NCBI GenBank assembly: GCA_018697195.1
Contig: CM031869.1
Location: 16,703,651-16,767,650, forward strand
Length of the DNA: 64,000 nucleotides
DNA from: Certhia americana
Lineage: Eukaryota > Chordata > Aves > Passeriformes > Certhiidae
Direction: 5' to 3'
Part shown: one piece after another, positions 1-11,083 of the stretch
Layout of the letters: the number at the start of each line of letters is the position of its first letter
How positions within the stretch are numbered: position 1 is the first letter of the stretch
Notes under the pieces: model-generated
The model's database searches: none
Seen by the model: only the letters and a program-made list of their open reading frames with translations
Told to the model about the DNA's origin: nothing
Program-made: the position numbers and the translations under genes

Positions 1-319
1 CCCTTCCTCAGGAAATTTAAAATACTCTGTTATATAATCAGGAGCTTTTCCCTCCATACACCTGCCCAGGTTTCCCCTCCAGTTTTGATTTGCATTTGGG
101 ATTTTTGTGGTGAATTTGAAAATTTTTGCCAGGTTTTGCCAGAAGCAGCACACAGGGACCAACCCAGATGGAGGCAATGTGGGAGTACTTGTAGAAAGCG
201 TCAGATTTGCTTGAAATCTGCAGTTGAAACCCCCAATAATTCCAGCCTGGGCTGGTCCCTCTGAAGGAAAACTTAGAGCAGTAATTCAGGGCATGGATCC
301 AGCTCAGCTGCCTGAGCTT

Positions 320-363
320 TAATGTCCCCTCCAACCCAAACCATTCTGGGATTCTGTGATGGT
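320..363 (+). mobile_element. CR1 LINE 3' end fragment
   Basis: Reads CCCCTCCAACCCAAACCATT followed by CTGGGATTCTGTGAT. This is the usual 3' terminus of avian CR1 elements, including the ATTCTRTG tail. Only the last ~45 bases are clear, so the 5' limit is uncertain. Confidence 0.7.
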
Positions 364-1999
364 GCCTCCTCTCTTTGTTGGCCTTACCAGTTCAGAATCA
401 ATCAGAATCAAATCTCGTCCTTCAGGTACAAACACTTCTTTCTTTTAAACTCTGTTTCTCCAGCAGATGCAGACTCAGCATTTGCTACATTTTCAAGATA
501 CCACATATCAAGTTTTTCTAAAACAAAAGATTTGGAATCCACAGCTTTACCAAGATAGACCAAAAATATCAAGCTAACCCCAGGCTGGAATGACCTCACC
601 ACCTGAAGCCATGTAAACTAACATGGCAACACACCAGGAAGCCTTGGGAGGGTGGTAAAATTAAAATTTTCCCAAGCAAAACATTTTTATTCATTTGATA
701 ACCACCAGCATTTTATTTTGACATCAAGATCCCAGTGTAGATAATGGGAAATGGCAGCTTTCTGTTAAAAGTTTTTTTTCTTTTACGGCACCATTCAAAG
801 GGCTTAGAAGCATTTGCTCTATTTCTGTTGAAGAATTTCACCTACAAGCAGCCCTATATGTTATGTTTTTTAAAAAATATTTCCATATGCTAAAGGAATG
901 CAACTGGTTTCCAAGGAAAGTGGCTGTTACAGCAGCAGGCTGGGGCTGTTTTTCAAGGAAAAACTGCTGCAGAAACGAGGTACCCACAGAGGTGCACTAA
1001 AGCAATACTAACTGCAGTGACCTTGAGATGACCTAGAGCTCCTCATATTACAAAAACGAAAAGGGAATTAGAAAATCTGAGGCCAATTAGGTGTGTTTTT
1101 TTTTTTTTTCCTGGAGACATGATGAAATTTCCTGAAACAAAAACTTTAGCAAATTCTATAAAATACTTCTAGCTTTGGTGGAAAAATAAATTATTGCCTT
1201 TTTATCTCCTCATTCCTGAGGCACAGAACTGGCCCACTTCTGTTTGTGCAGATGGTTTGGAGGGAAAACACCCAGAGAAGGGCCAAGTGGTGAGATTCTT
1301 GGCACGAGCAATTAAGTGTGAAGTTATTCTCAGGGCTGCCTATTTGTTATTGCAGCAGGAATCATTAAGATTATATGGAAAGATATTGTCTGGGAAAAAG
1401 TGTGAAGTCAGGATTATGTGTCCCGAGATGTGATTTAGGGGCAGAGCATCGCCCGTGCCCGCGGGGCTCCCGGAGCAGCACCCGGGGGTGGCCGTGCTCA
1501 GGTGGCTCCCAGGGCTCTGGCTCTGTCCCTTCTGAGGGACATCCAGGAGGAGCAGGGGCAGGGCCACTCCCGAGGGAAAGGAGTCCCCTCGCTCCAGGGC
1601 TCCACGGTCACCTGGAGCCACCCGGCTGGGACTTGGCAGCCAAGAGTTCCTGCAGGGCTGCGGAGCCTGGGGGAGCAGCTGGAACGGGCAGGGTTTGTGT
1701 TCAGCAGCTCTCATCGTCCCAGCCGGATGCGGGGCTGGCTCAGCATCCAGACAGGCTCTCTCGGGAAAGGGCACCACCTGCCCGGGCTGGCCCCGTCACT
1801 GTCCCCTGCCTTCGTCCTCGGGACGTCCTGAGCAAGAGCCACACTGACCTCGCCAAGAAATTGGTGCGATCAGAGCAGAGGAGATCTCCCTTCCCTGCCT
1901 CCAGTGCTTGTGGCAGCCCCCGGGCTGCTCCTCCCATCCCTTCATCCCCTGCCCATCCCTGTGCCCTGGGGCCAGGATCGGAGGGGAAGGAGGCAGAGG

Positions 2000-2060
2000 G
2001 ATGGGGAGCCCTGCCGAGGAGGGGAAGGGGGTAAAGGGATGGGGAGCCCTGCCGAGGAGC
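2000..2060. repeat. Imperfect tandem repeat, 37-base period
   Basis: The 24-base core that starts GGGATGGGGAGCCCTGCCGA occurs at 2000-2023 and again at 2037-2060, separated by a G/A-rich spacer. Part of the same GC-rich, repeat-prone block. Confidence 0.8.
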
Positions 2061-2350
2061 AGCGCGATGGGGACTGGGGAGTGCGAAGGGTCGGACAGAG
2101 CAGGCTCTTGCCCGTCTGTGCTTCCCTCCCACTCTGTAAAACCGAGGCTCCGCACGCGGAACCCGGAGCAATTTCCTCCCCCACCGATGGAGGAAGGAAA
2201 GGTTTGGGGCAACCCTCTACCCCATCCGAGCAACCCCGGTCTGGAGGGACAGATTTGTGTCCAAACCAGATGCTGGTGGTTCTGACCTTCCCTTGCGCTG
2301 CTCGAGCCTCGTGGCAGCTGCTGGGACTGGGGACAGGGCTGGGAGCCAGC

Positions 2351-2430
2351 GGGATCCAGGGGTGCCCAGGGGCGCTGGGAAGGAGCCAGCGGGATCCAGG
2401 GGTGCCCAGGGGCGCTGGGAAGGAGCCAGC
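2351..2430. repeat. Tandem duplication, 40-base unit
   Basis: Two identical 40-base copies (2351-2390 and 2391-2430), each beginning GGGATCCAGGGGTGCCCAGG. The flank on each side carries a partial copy (AGCGGGAT). It lies within a GC-rich block in intergenic DNA. Confidence 0.9.
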
Positions 2431-3904
2431 GGGATGTCCCCGCGGAATGTCCCCGCCGGATGTCCCTGCCTGCTGCCAAACCAGCCCCGGCATTGGAAGT
2501 CACCGTGGTGTCTGCAGAGCATTCCCAGCGCCTTCTCCCACTCAATCCACCCCCGAGGAGGTGCAGGGTGGGGAATGCAGGACCTGCAGAGCTCATCAGG
2601 GTCCAGAGAGACCCCCGAGAGCATCGGGGTCACCCTCGGGCGCGGGACCTCCCTGTGCTGACACAGAAATCCCACAGACCATCCCTGAATTCCTCTGCCA
2701 CGGGGGATTTTCCGGCCGCGAGCAGACGGTGGGAAAGACAAGACGAGAGAGAGGGTGGTCCCTGCAAACCTTCCCAGAGGCAGCCGTAACCAATTACGGT
2801 TCCCAATCACCGCTCCCACAGCGCTGCTGGTGCTCAGGGAAGGCAGCGGGACCGTTCCTAAGGGAAGACAAAAGGTGCCCGGCTATCTGTATGTCTGTAT
2901 CTGTGGTGCCCGACTGGATACACCCAGCTCCTGTGCAGAGATGTACAAAGACAAGGAGAATTCTGCGGGATCTCTCTTTAGTTCAGTTGTGATTTTGATT
3001 TGATAAACTACTGTTTACAATATTAAATAAAAAAAAAAAATACATCTCATTACTAATGAGAGACTTGTAATCTCATTACTAAAACAAAACAAACATTTAC
3101 TGAGGATAAAAAAGAACCATTTCAGTCAGTGTTCACATAGTGCTCACATTTAGTGGACACGTGCCACATGTTTTGTGATGATAGAAACACCCAGGGAGAC
3201 TGAGTGAGCTCAGACACCTGCAAACAGAGGCCTTCACTCACTGCAGTCCCTCATCCTGCTACAGTGCCTGGAGGTATCCCAAGAAGATGATAACTACAGG
3301 CTTGGACAATCACTGCTGATTTTTGTCATCTCCTGCCCTGAATTCTTCTCTAGTGCAGAACAAAAAGCCTTTCTGCAGAGGGTAGGAGCTCTGCCTTGGA
3401 GCCCCTGGCGCCCAGAGTGGTTTTGTCCTGGTGTGTGGGTGATCAACAACTGACTCAAGTCCTGTTTCAGCACCACAGAGAATTGCAAAAATATGTTTAA
3501 AGTACCCAGGGAAAAGCTGGAACTTGGAGAAGCCAACGCAGGCCCCATCATGCTCCCCTGCTGAGCAGCAGTAGCTGGGATCTGCGGAGCAGGGCAGCCC
3601 CAAATCCTGTCACTGTCACAGAGCAGGGGCTGTGCTTGGCACCGTGGCACAGGGACAACCCGAGCAGACATCACAGAGAGCCTGGGTGCCAGAGCAGTAT
3701 CCCACAGGAGTGTTTCCCACTGCAGGGATGGGCACAGCTATGTCCGGCAGCCCAGGGTGGGGAGTGTTCCTGGAGACTGGGCCTGGCCTGGGATTTTTAG
3801 CAGAAGCTCTGCTGGGATGGGGAGCAGAAAAGGGTCTTTTCCAAAGCTCTTCTTTTCCCTTCATCCCCCCAGTGTAGGCAGCAGGGGAGGGAGAGATTCT
3901 GCCC

Positions 3905-4325
3905 CTGTGCTCAGGTGAGAGCCCACCTGCAGCCCTGGGCACAGCACAGGGAGGAGCTGGAGCTGCTGCAGCCAGGCCACAGGAGGCACCAGGATGAGCA
4001 GAGGGCTGGAGCAGCTCTGCTGGCAGGAAAGGCTGGCACAGCTGGGATTGTTCACCTGCACAGGACAAGCTTTGGGGTGAGCTTAGTGTGGCCTTGCAGG
4101 GCCTGAAGGGGCCAAGAGGAAACCTGGAGAGAGACAATTTCCAGGGGATGGAGGGAACAAAGAAAGGGGGTATGGTTTCAGACCGAGAGAGGGCAGGGTC
4201 AGACAGGATATTGGGAAGGAATTGTTCACTGTGAGGGCACTCAGGCCCTGGCACAGGGTGCCCAGAGCTGCAGCTGCCCCTGGACCCCAGAAAGTGTCAA
4301 AGACGAGACTGGATGGAGTTTTCCC
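3905..4325 (+). mobile_element. CR1 LINE fragment
   Basis: Resembles the 3' part of avian CR1: a block with AGGAGCTGGAGCTGCTGCAG and then GGCACCAGGATGAGCAGAGG, later the segment with TGAGGGCACTCAGGCCCTGG and CACAGGGTGCCCAGAG. Resemblance fades after about 4320 and no terminal tail is seen, so the 3' end is lost or diverged. Plus orientation. Confidence 0.75.
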
Positions 4326-5582
4326 TCTGCAACTGTGCTGCTCTAGCCCCATCCACAGGCAGCCCCGGGAGTTTGGGAAGGGCTTGGCAGGAGATGCTGG
4401 ACCTGAGTGAGACCCCAGTGCTTGTGGGGGCCCCTGAAGCCCAGCCCTGCCTCCTTGCCTACCCTCCCAGGGCACTGTCCTGCCCCTCGGGCACTCCATG
4501 TTCAGGATAGAGTGTTGCTCCCACCCTCTGGTGAGAGGGGAAGAGTCCAAAGGGGCCCCAGACCCCTCCAGGATGGGTGGGAGCACCCAGAGGAGTGGGC
4601 CTCCACGATTTTTCTGACAGCCAACTGTGAAAGGCTGCAACTGCAAGGGAAAACCCACAGAGCAACCAAACCCAAAGGGCCACCCAGGTGAGCTGGAATG
4701 TTAAAAGCCTGACCTCAAGGTTTACTCTGCAGATCCATCCCAGAGCTTTTGTGGCTTATTTGGATAATGATACCCAGCAAGGCCTTCAGAACCCCGCCCC
4801 GAGCTCAGCCAGGCTGCACTTCCACACTCCTGGCACCAACCAGGGGACTGGACTCACTCAGCAGCCTCAGCCTGACAGCAGCAATGCTGCCTCCCAACAC
4901 TCCTATCCAGAATCAAGAGTAGGGCAAGGGGAACAAGAAGTCGTCAGCACCGGCATCATTCCTGACGCCTGGATTTGCCAACGCTGAGCCAGAACTGCTC
5001 GTATTTTTAGCACAGAGTTTATGGCACCTCCAAAACCATTTCAGATCAGTGCTTCCCATCAAACCCAACACTGAACAAGACACTGCACAGCAGCTGAAGA
5101 AAGCTCAAGGCAAAGCTTTTCCTAAGCCAGAACAAGCCCTGGAAGACCTCGCACAGCTCAAGGCATGTAAGTTGCTTCAACAAGCCAGGAGATGGTAGTA
5201 TTTAAAAAATTCTATCTGCATTCTTGCCAAAGTCAGAAAAAAATTCTTGTGATGTTCCTGCAGAGGTGGGGGTTCAGACCTCTGTGATGGGTGAACGAGT
5301 TCAGCTCCAGGTCTCACTGTTCCTCACAGTTTGTCCCCAAGAAAAGGAAAGGTGAGGCAGCAGCTGCCACCCTCCATGCCAGAGCAGCAGCTCAGCTGTG
5401 GCAGATGGGTTTGGGCTCCACATGCCCTGTGCCTTCCACTGGGGTTGGGCTGGAAGGGTATTTTATTGGGCAGGGACACCCCTCCAGCCCAGACTACTCC
5501 AACCTATCCTTAATTACATTCCAAATTCTACTGAGGTGACATCACTCATCCATTCATTTGACAAATTAAGTTCAAACTTTTT

Positions 5583-5588
5583 TTTATT
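5583..5588 (-). terminator. FBXW11 poly(A) signal
   Basis: Canonical AATAAA on the minus strand. The sequence 10-50 bases further along the transcript (about 5570-5530) is G/T-rich, as expected of a downstream cleavage element. It is the only exact AATAAA I noticed within the terminal exon, although ATTAAA variants occur near 6037, 6890 and 7308. Confidence 0.7.
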
Positions 5589-7130
5589 AAGCACATTCCA
5601 CAGTACAAAGCTTTAGATCATGAACGATATCTGTACAATTTAACAGTTTCAAGAAGTTGTTCATACACCAACTTTCCAAACAGATAATTGGCAAACATAA
5701 TTACAAGTTAGAATTAGACTATCCCAGTGCTTTGAAACATTAATATCGCAGTAATGTACAGTTGCTCAATTATGGTTAGCAAAACAAAGTCCAGAGCAGC
5801 CAGGATCACTACCATGAATCCCAGGAGTCGAGTTCCTTGGGTGCCAATCACAAAAGTCCACTGCTATGTTACACAAAGCACGAAGAAGTTTAGACTGCAT
5901 GTTCAAATACCATTATCTCCCAAGGAAAAACAGGAATTTAAATCTTACACATGCATTTTTAAAAAAAGGACTCCGCTCTTCAGAAACAAAGAACCTTTTT
6001 CTTCAGGGCTGTGACAGATCTCTCTTTTTTAAACAGTTTAATATTAAAGCTATTAGATGAGAAGGGTAAAGTAAGACACTTGCACGAACTACTGTCAAGC
6101 TTACCAAAAAGTGACCTCATGGACGCTCAGGAGCGAGTTTGCTCTTCTGGACTTCATCACATTCGCTCATCTGGATGAATAAATATCTGGAGTAACGCGG
6201 GGAGGGGAGCTGGGCTCCCCGGAGGGTGGGGAGGGCAGCCCCTGCAGTGACCCCTCGAGCTCCTCCGTTGTCCCTCGGCACCGCCCGGCCCCAGGACTGC
6301 ACAGGGAAAGGCAACAACCCAACAGAGCCAACAGCTGCTGCCAGCACAGAACAGCACAGAGAGACAGACAGGGAATGAGAGCACAGCCTGTGCCAGCCGT
6401 GCCCTCCCCAGCACAGCCGGGGCCACGCTGGCTCCATGCACACGGGCACAGAGAAGCCACGGGGCTGACGCTGACAGAAAATTCACTTTGCATTGTTCCA
6501 CATCTCCTCCTGACCCACGGACAACGCAGGGCATTTGTGTGACCACACGGATGACAGGACACTGTGAGAACTGAGGAAGCAGCTATGGAGACTCCCTAAC
6601 AAAGGCATGGAGGAGCCAGGACACGGCAGCCAATCCTCCTGGGACACCAGCACAGGAACGGGCACAGGAAGCAGAGCGGTGACTGGAACGAGCTCCTCTC
6701 ACCGTCAGGAAGAGTCACAAATCAAACACAAATAATGGAACTTTGGCCCATGGTATCTTCTCCACTGAGCAGCCAAACTAATGCTACCGAGGACATCAGC
6801 GGGGGCTGTGAGGCCCCACTGGTGTTAGAAACATACAGCTGCAAATCCCGCGGCACAAAAATATAAGATACAGAACATAAATTAAACAGTTTTTAATTTT
6901 TAAAAAGTTTAGAAATTACATTTTAAAATACGCAGTTCCCATTAAAAAAAAAAACAAAAACAAAAACCCAGCTAATGAATACTGAAAACCTCCTTTTGCT
7001 GAGACAATGTCTAGGTAATCATGTCACCACCAGTGCCAGGGGTCAGGACATCCTGCTGCCAAGTGCCACCACGCTGAGTGTTAGTGTGTAGTGTGAGGAC
7101 ACCCTGAGGCTGGCACCAGAGGCTCTGCTG

Positions 7131-7149
7131 TATGTACAAGGTATCTACA
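7131..7149 (-). promoter_or_regulatory. Two Pumilio-type elements in the 3' UTR
   Basis: On the transcript strand there is TGTAGATA (7149-7142) and, three bases later, TGTACATA (7138-7131). Both fit UGUANAUA, the binding consensus of PUM1/PUM2 in mRNA 3' UTRs, where they promote repression and decay. Binding here is inferred from the motif alone. Confidence 0.55.
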
Positions 7150-7895
7150 TGCTTACACAGTATCCGAGATGAGGGAAGCACACAGGGAAGGAGGGGGACT
7201 ACAGCAAAACATCAGGAAGCGCAGGAGGGCGAGTACAGAGCACAGGGCAAAGGAAAAGACAGTGCTATACAACTAGTTTAGATAACCTAGCCAGAATTAC
7301 AGGGAATCTTTAATTTAAAAGAAATTATTGGTGCAGAAACAAGTAAACTGTAATCCAAAAATATTACTGAGCAACTCAGGAATATTTCTAAGAGTCCAAC
7401 GTACACCTACGGAACAGAGCGGGCTCTGAACCTGCCATGGGGAACGCCTAAAGGACAGTGGTGACTGGAAAGCAAAGCTCTGTACATTCTGGGCATGTGT
7501 TTGGCACCCAAATTTCACTGGAGAATGTTTCTTTTTTTTCTTTAAAGTCAGACAAAAGTGCAAAGCAATATAAATTAGGCCAAGTCCTTTCTTGACTTCG
7601 GATTTATATCTGAAAAACAAGCCATCAGAGTTCAGTTTCTACCGACAATTTACATGTGAAGCTTTGGATTTCTCACAGCAGGGAAGGATAGGCTTCTGAA
7701 ATTCATCTACTCCAAGTCAGTGAATTTGTAGCAAATTCAAAGACGACCACTGAGAGCAGGAAAGATTAAGAAATTTAGATATAGAATTGTGCTGCTTTGC
7801 ATCTACACAGCATCTAGAACCAATTCTGACTTTAGCTGTCAATCATCTTCAGGCATGTAGTAGCCAAAAATCCAGTAGTTCAAGACTGTGGAACC

Positions 7896-10894
7896 CTGAA
7901 AAAGACAAAAGACAAGTGAACTGAGAGGAGGCACAGAGCAAGCAGCATCCCAAGGGGGAGGGCAGAGCACATGCAGGAGGTGACACTGGTGCAGGACAGC
8001 CAGGGCTGCTGGCCAGGACCTCCCCAGTGCAGCCCTTCCTGCACGGGAGGTGCCCCTGGGGCTCTGTGTGCTCTGGGGTGTACTCTGAGCCCCACTGCAA
8101 CAAGAGCCAGGCTCTGCATGGCTCTGGTCCTTGGCAGTGACCCACAGGCAGTCTCTTTACACAGAGTCCCAGCCCTGGTGAGCACAGGGCCAGGGACTCT
8201 CCAGCTCAGGCTCCCAAACCCAACCCAAAATGGCCAGGGGATTGTCCTCCCTTCCTCACACTGCAGAGGAAGAATTCTGCACAGGAGGGAAGTTCAGCTG
8301 CTTTAATACATGAGGAGCTTTTAAGAAAACAGACAAAAATCTCCAATACTTTGATATTCCCATTTCTAGCCTGATGGCTCTGTTATCAGCTTGGAGGCAG
8401 TGTAAGGCCTGAGTGTAATTAAATCTGAGTTTTGATTTTACCTGCCATTTCCCAAAACCATCTTTAACGGACGAAGGAGAACTTCCCTCTTCTGATATGA
8501 CATTCCCATGAAAGGTTAAAACATCCTTAGGCACTTCCCCTTGACTTCCCTTCCCTCAGTCCAAGGCCTAATGCTCAATACCCAAATATTAGACTATCAT
8601 ATGGTAACAATTTTTATCATGTTACAATAAACACGAATTCAACAGAAAGCAATAAAACTCTCACAGCCAACTGCCAGGACTGTCAAAATTGATCCGCTTT
8701 GAAGAGCCTCACACTGCAAAGCCTGTAAAAATGTGTGCAAGGCTGCTTCAAAACTCACAAGACTGTGATGTTTGAAAGCTTATTAAAGTGTTTCATTAAA
8801 TGTCATGATGAAATATTAGCTGTTTGACCATAATTTTATGTAGATTTAGGGGTTTTGGATCCCAAAGTCAGACAAACCTGTCAAAAAAGTGACATCACAG
8901 CATCTCTACAGTAAAGGAAATAGCTGTTAAGGGACTGTCATTACCAACAGCAGGACCTGGGGGGTGTGTGGTCCCAGCTGTGCCTCCTGGGCCAGCCAGA
9001 CTGAGCTGTGCACAACTGCCAAGAGTGCAGGATGTGAGCAGCAGAATCCCCTGCCAAAGGCATCTCCCACTGCCCTGGCAAACCCCAAAGATGGAGCAGT
9101 GTGTGCCACGTGACCAAGTGACACCACCATGGTGCTGCTCAAGGAACTGACAGATATTTTATACAACTCCTCATTTCTTGACCTAAGGGAGCAGCTGGAG
9201 CTGGGTTAGGGCAGGCTCAGGCCGGATTTTGGGAGAAGTTTCTTCCCCCAGAGGGTGCTGGGCACTGCCCCAGCTCCCCAGGGAATGGGCACAGCCCTGA
9301 GGCTGCCAGAGCTGCAGGAGCCTTTGGACAGCGCTCCAGGGATGCACAGGGGGGAGTGTTGGGAGTCTGTGCAGGGACAGGAGCTGGACTGATGATTCTG
9401 GTGGGTCCCTTCCAGCTCAGGCTAGTCTATGATTCTGTGTTTCTTTTGTGCTTAAGACACACTACATGTGGCTTTTAAAGAACCCTGCTCCATCTGTAAC
9501 TTAAAAACAGAATTTGTCCATCTCAAATGATCATTTTAGTTAACAGAAGCAAGAACTGATGGAAGGTAGATGGAGACTGTTTATAAAATGCAGCTTTTCC
9601 AGGTGTCCCTGTCCTGCCCCAGGCAGGATGAGCCACTCCATGAGTTTCACTAAGCTACCCCTGCAGCAGGCTTCTTAAAACCTGCTGTGCAGGGAAGGCT
9701 TAGCTGGGATGCTGCACATGGCTCACGCTCACAGCACTAAAGTTCCTCCTTATTCCAGGGCCTGATTACAGGAATGCTGAGAGGCAGCTCAGCCTGGCAA
9801 TGGCCAACTGCTGGCTCAGACCTTCCCTGCAAATGTGCCAACAGATCCCAGAGTCAGATCCAGAGAGGGCACTGCCCTGGCAGTTTTAAAAGGAGTTCAG
9901 TAGCAAGGAAGGCAGCCAACCCTTTCTGAGGTGAAAGAAAACTCATCTTTTAGCAGGAGCACCTCAAAGTGTGTCTCCACAAGGGAAGGGATTTCCCAGC
10001 CAGCCAGAGATCCTGCAGGACTGCAAAAACCTGAGGAACACATTGCCACAGCAGGGACAAATGTATCCAGAGAGATAATGAAAATCCCTTCCTACAGGAA
10101 GGCTTTCCACACCATGTTTTTAACAAAGTATTCATTATCTACTTCAAATAAAGTTAAACCTTCCTGTTGGGGCAATGTCACTCCCAGCTCCCCTTGCTGT
10201 GGTGTCTCCAGTTCCTCGGTAGCACTGGCAGAGAATGCTGTGCTTTGCAAGGCAGTGCCTGTGTTTCCAAGCCCCAGCACCCACAGGCAGGTGTAGTTTG
10301 AAGTGCAACTACAGGCAGCAAATAGAGAGAAGAATCCACACTCCCAGCAAAGGGCTCTGAGCACTGACTGCAGTGACTGGGAAAGGGAACCAAACTACAG
10401 CAAGTTCTGGGCTTTGTTTCAGACAGCTCTAAGGTGTGCTGGTGAGCTCTGACAGCTCCCCCTGCCATTTGAGCTCCCCACAGAGCTGCTGTTCCTGCCC
10501 CAGGCTCAGATCCCTGCAGAGGCCCTGCACTGCTCCTTGCACAGCTCCCCTCAGCCAGCAGGTACATGGAGAGCTCCCAACAGCTGCCATTTCCTGGGAC
10601 AGCTGGGATGCCTGTGCCATACACCAAGGCTCCTCAATTCCCAGCAATGCTGTGAATACATGACAGCTCTCTCTAACATGCCTGAACACCCAATCATAAC
10701 CAGGAGGGATTCCAGAAGGGGGAAGCCAACAGGACATGCTAGAGTATGATCACAGAAAGACTAGGTAGGGAAAGAAGTGGAATAAAAAGGTTTTATTTTC
10801 TTAAGGAAAACCTCAGCTTGTTTGATTAAGCCATGCTGCAGGCAGAGGGAACGTTTCAGACATTTCCCAAACCCAACCAACAAGGGAGCCTTAC
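7896..10894 (-). other. FBXW11 3' UTR intron
   Basis: 3.0 kb with consensus GTAAGG donor and TTTTTCAG acceptor. It contains an antisense CR1 copy at 9195-9440. No other element or open frame is supported. Confidence 0.8.
9195..9440 (+). mobile_element. CR1 LINE 3' end
   Basis: Plus-strand CR1 3' region in the FBXW11 UTR intron. It has the TTTCTTCCCCCAGAGGGTGC and GCACTGCCCCAGCTCCCCAG segments and then GTGGGTCCCTTCCAGCTCAG. It closes with a GATTCTGTGT tail. It is opposite in orientation to the host gene. Confidence 0.8.
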
Positions 10895-10921
10895 CTTCTG
10901 AGGGCAGTAAAGTGCAGACTG
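10895..10921 (-). other. FBXW11: FBXW11 3' UTR, first part
   Basis: Twenty-seven bases after the stop codon, ending CCTCAGAAG before a consensus donor GTAAGG at 10894-10889. It joins to the acceptor at 7896-7897. The stop is under the ~50-base limit from the last junction, so by the usual rule this UTR intron should not trigger nonsense-mediated decay. Confidence 0.85.
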
Positions 10922-11083
10922 TTATCTGGAAATGTAGGTGTATGTTCTAGATGGAGAGCGGGTCTCATTCTGGGCACTCGGTGGCACATTTAAGAAATCC
11001 CAAATCAGAATTGTATCATCATGGGAACTACTAATGATCTGAAATTCATCAAACTGGAGCCTAAAGACACGTCCTGAATGTTC
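10922..11083 (-). CDS. FBXW11: FBXW11 last coding exon (stop codon)
   Basis: 53 codons plus TAA, residues 490-542. It reads [18 protein letters not shown], then [17 protein letters not shown], and ends SRTYTYISR. It closes the seventh blade. R494 is the equivalent of the degron-binding beta-TrCP1 R521. The exon itself runs on to 10895, giving 27 untranslated bases before a donor (AAG followed by GTAAGG), so the 3' UTR is interrupted by an intron. Confidence 0.97.

Larger units (their letters stand above)
1..5560. other. Intergenic region downstream of FBXW11
   Basis: No exon with family similarity was recognised on either strand. It holds two CR1 pieces, a GC-rich and CpG-bearing block at about 1440-2900 with tandem repeats, and AT-rich flanks. 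Several frames of 100-360 codons cross the GC-rich block, but they overlap in many frames, are low in complexity and show no domain. They are best read as base-composition artefacts. In human, the region on this side of FBXW11 leads towards SMIM23 and FGF18, and nothing of either is visible here. Confidence 0.7.
5565..7895 (-). other. FBXW11: FBXW11 terminal 3' UTR exon
   Basis: The acceptor is a pyrimidine-rich tract ending TTTTTCAG (AG at 7897-7896). The exon then begins GGTTCCACAGTCTTGAACTA, which resembles the start of the human FBXW11 terminal exon as I recall it. No long minus-strand frame continues the protein. The exon is inferred to run to just past the AATAAA at 5588-5583, about 2.3 kb. 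It holds two Pumilio-type elements (7131-7149) and AT-rich blocks around 6880-6960 and 7300-7340. The exact 3' end is an estimate. Confidence 0.8.

Noticed and set aside
1375..2992. Overlapping frames of 100-360 codons in the GC-rich intergenic block
   Set aside because: Open in several frames and both strands at once, low complexity, containing tandem repeats, and no recognisable protein family.
6400..6600. Minus-strand frames in the terminal exon as a coding extension
   Set aside because: They lie within the 3' UTR, beyond the TAA in the previous exon, overlap each other in three frames and have no family match.
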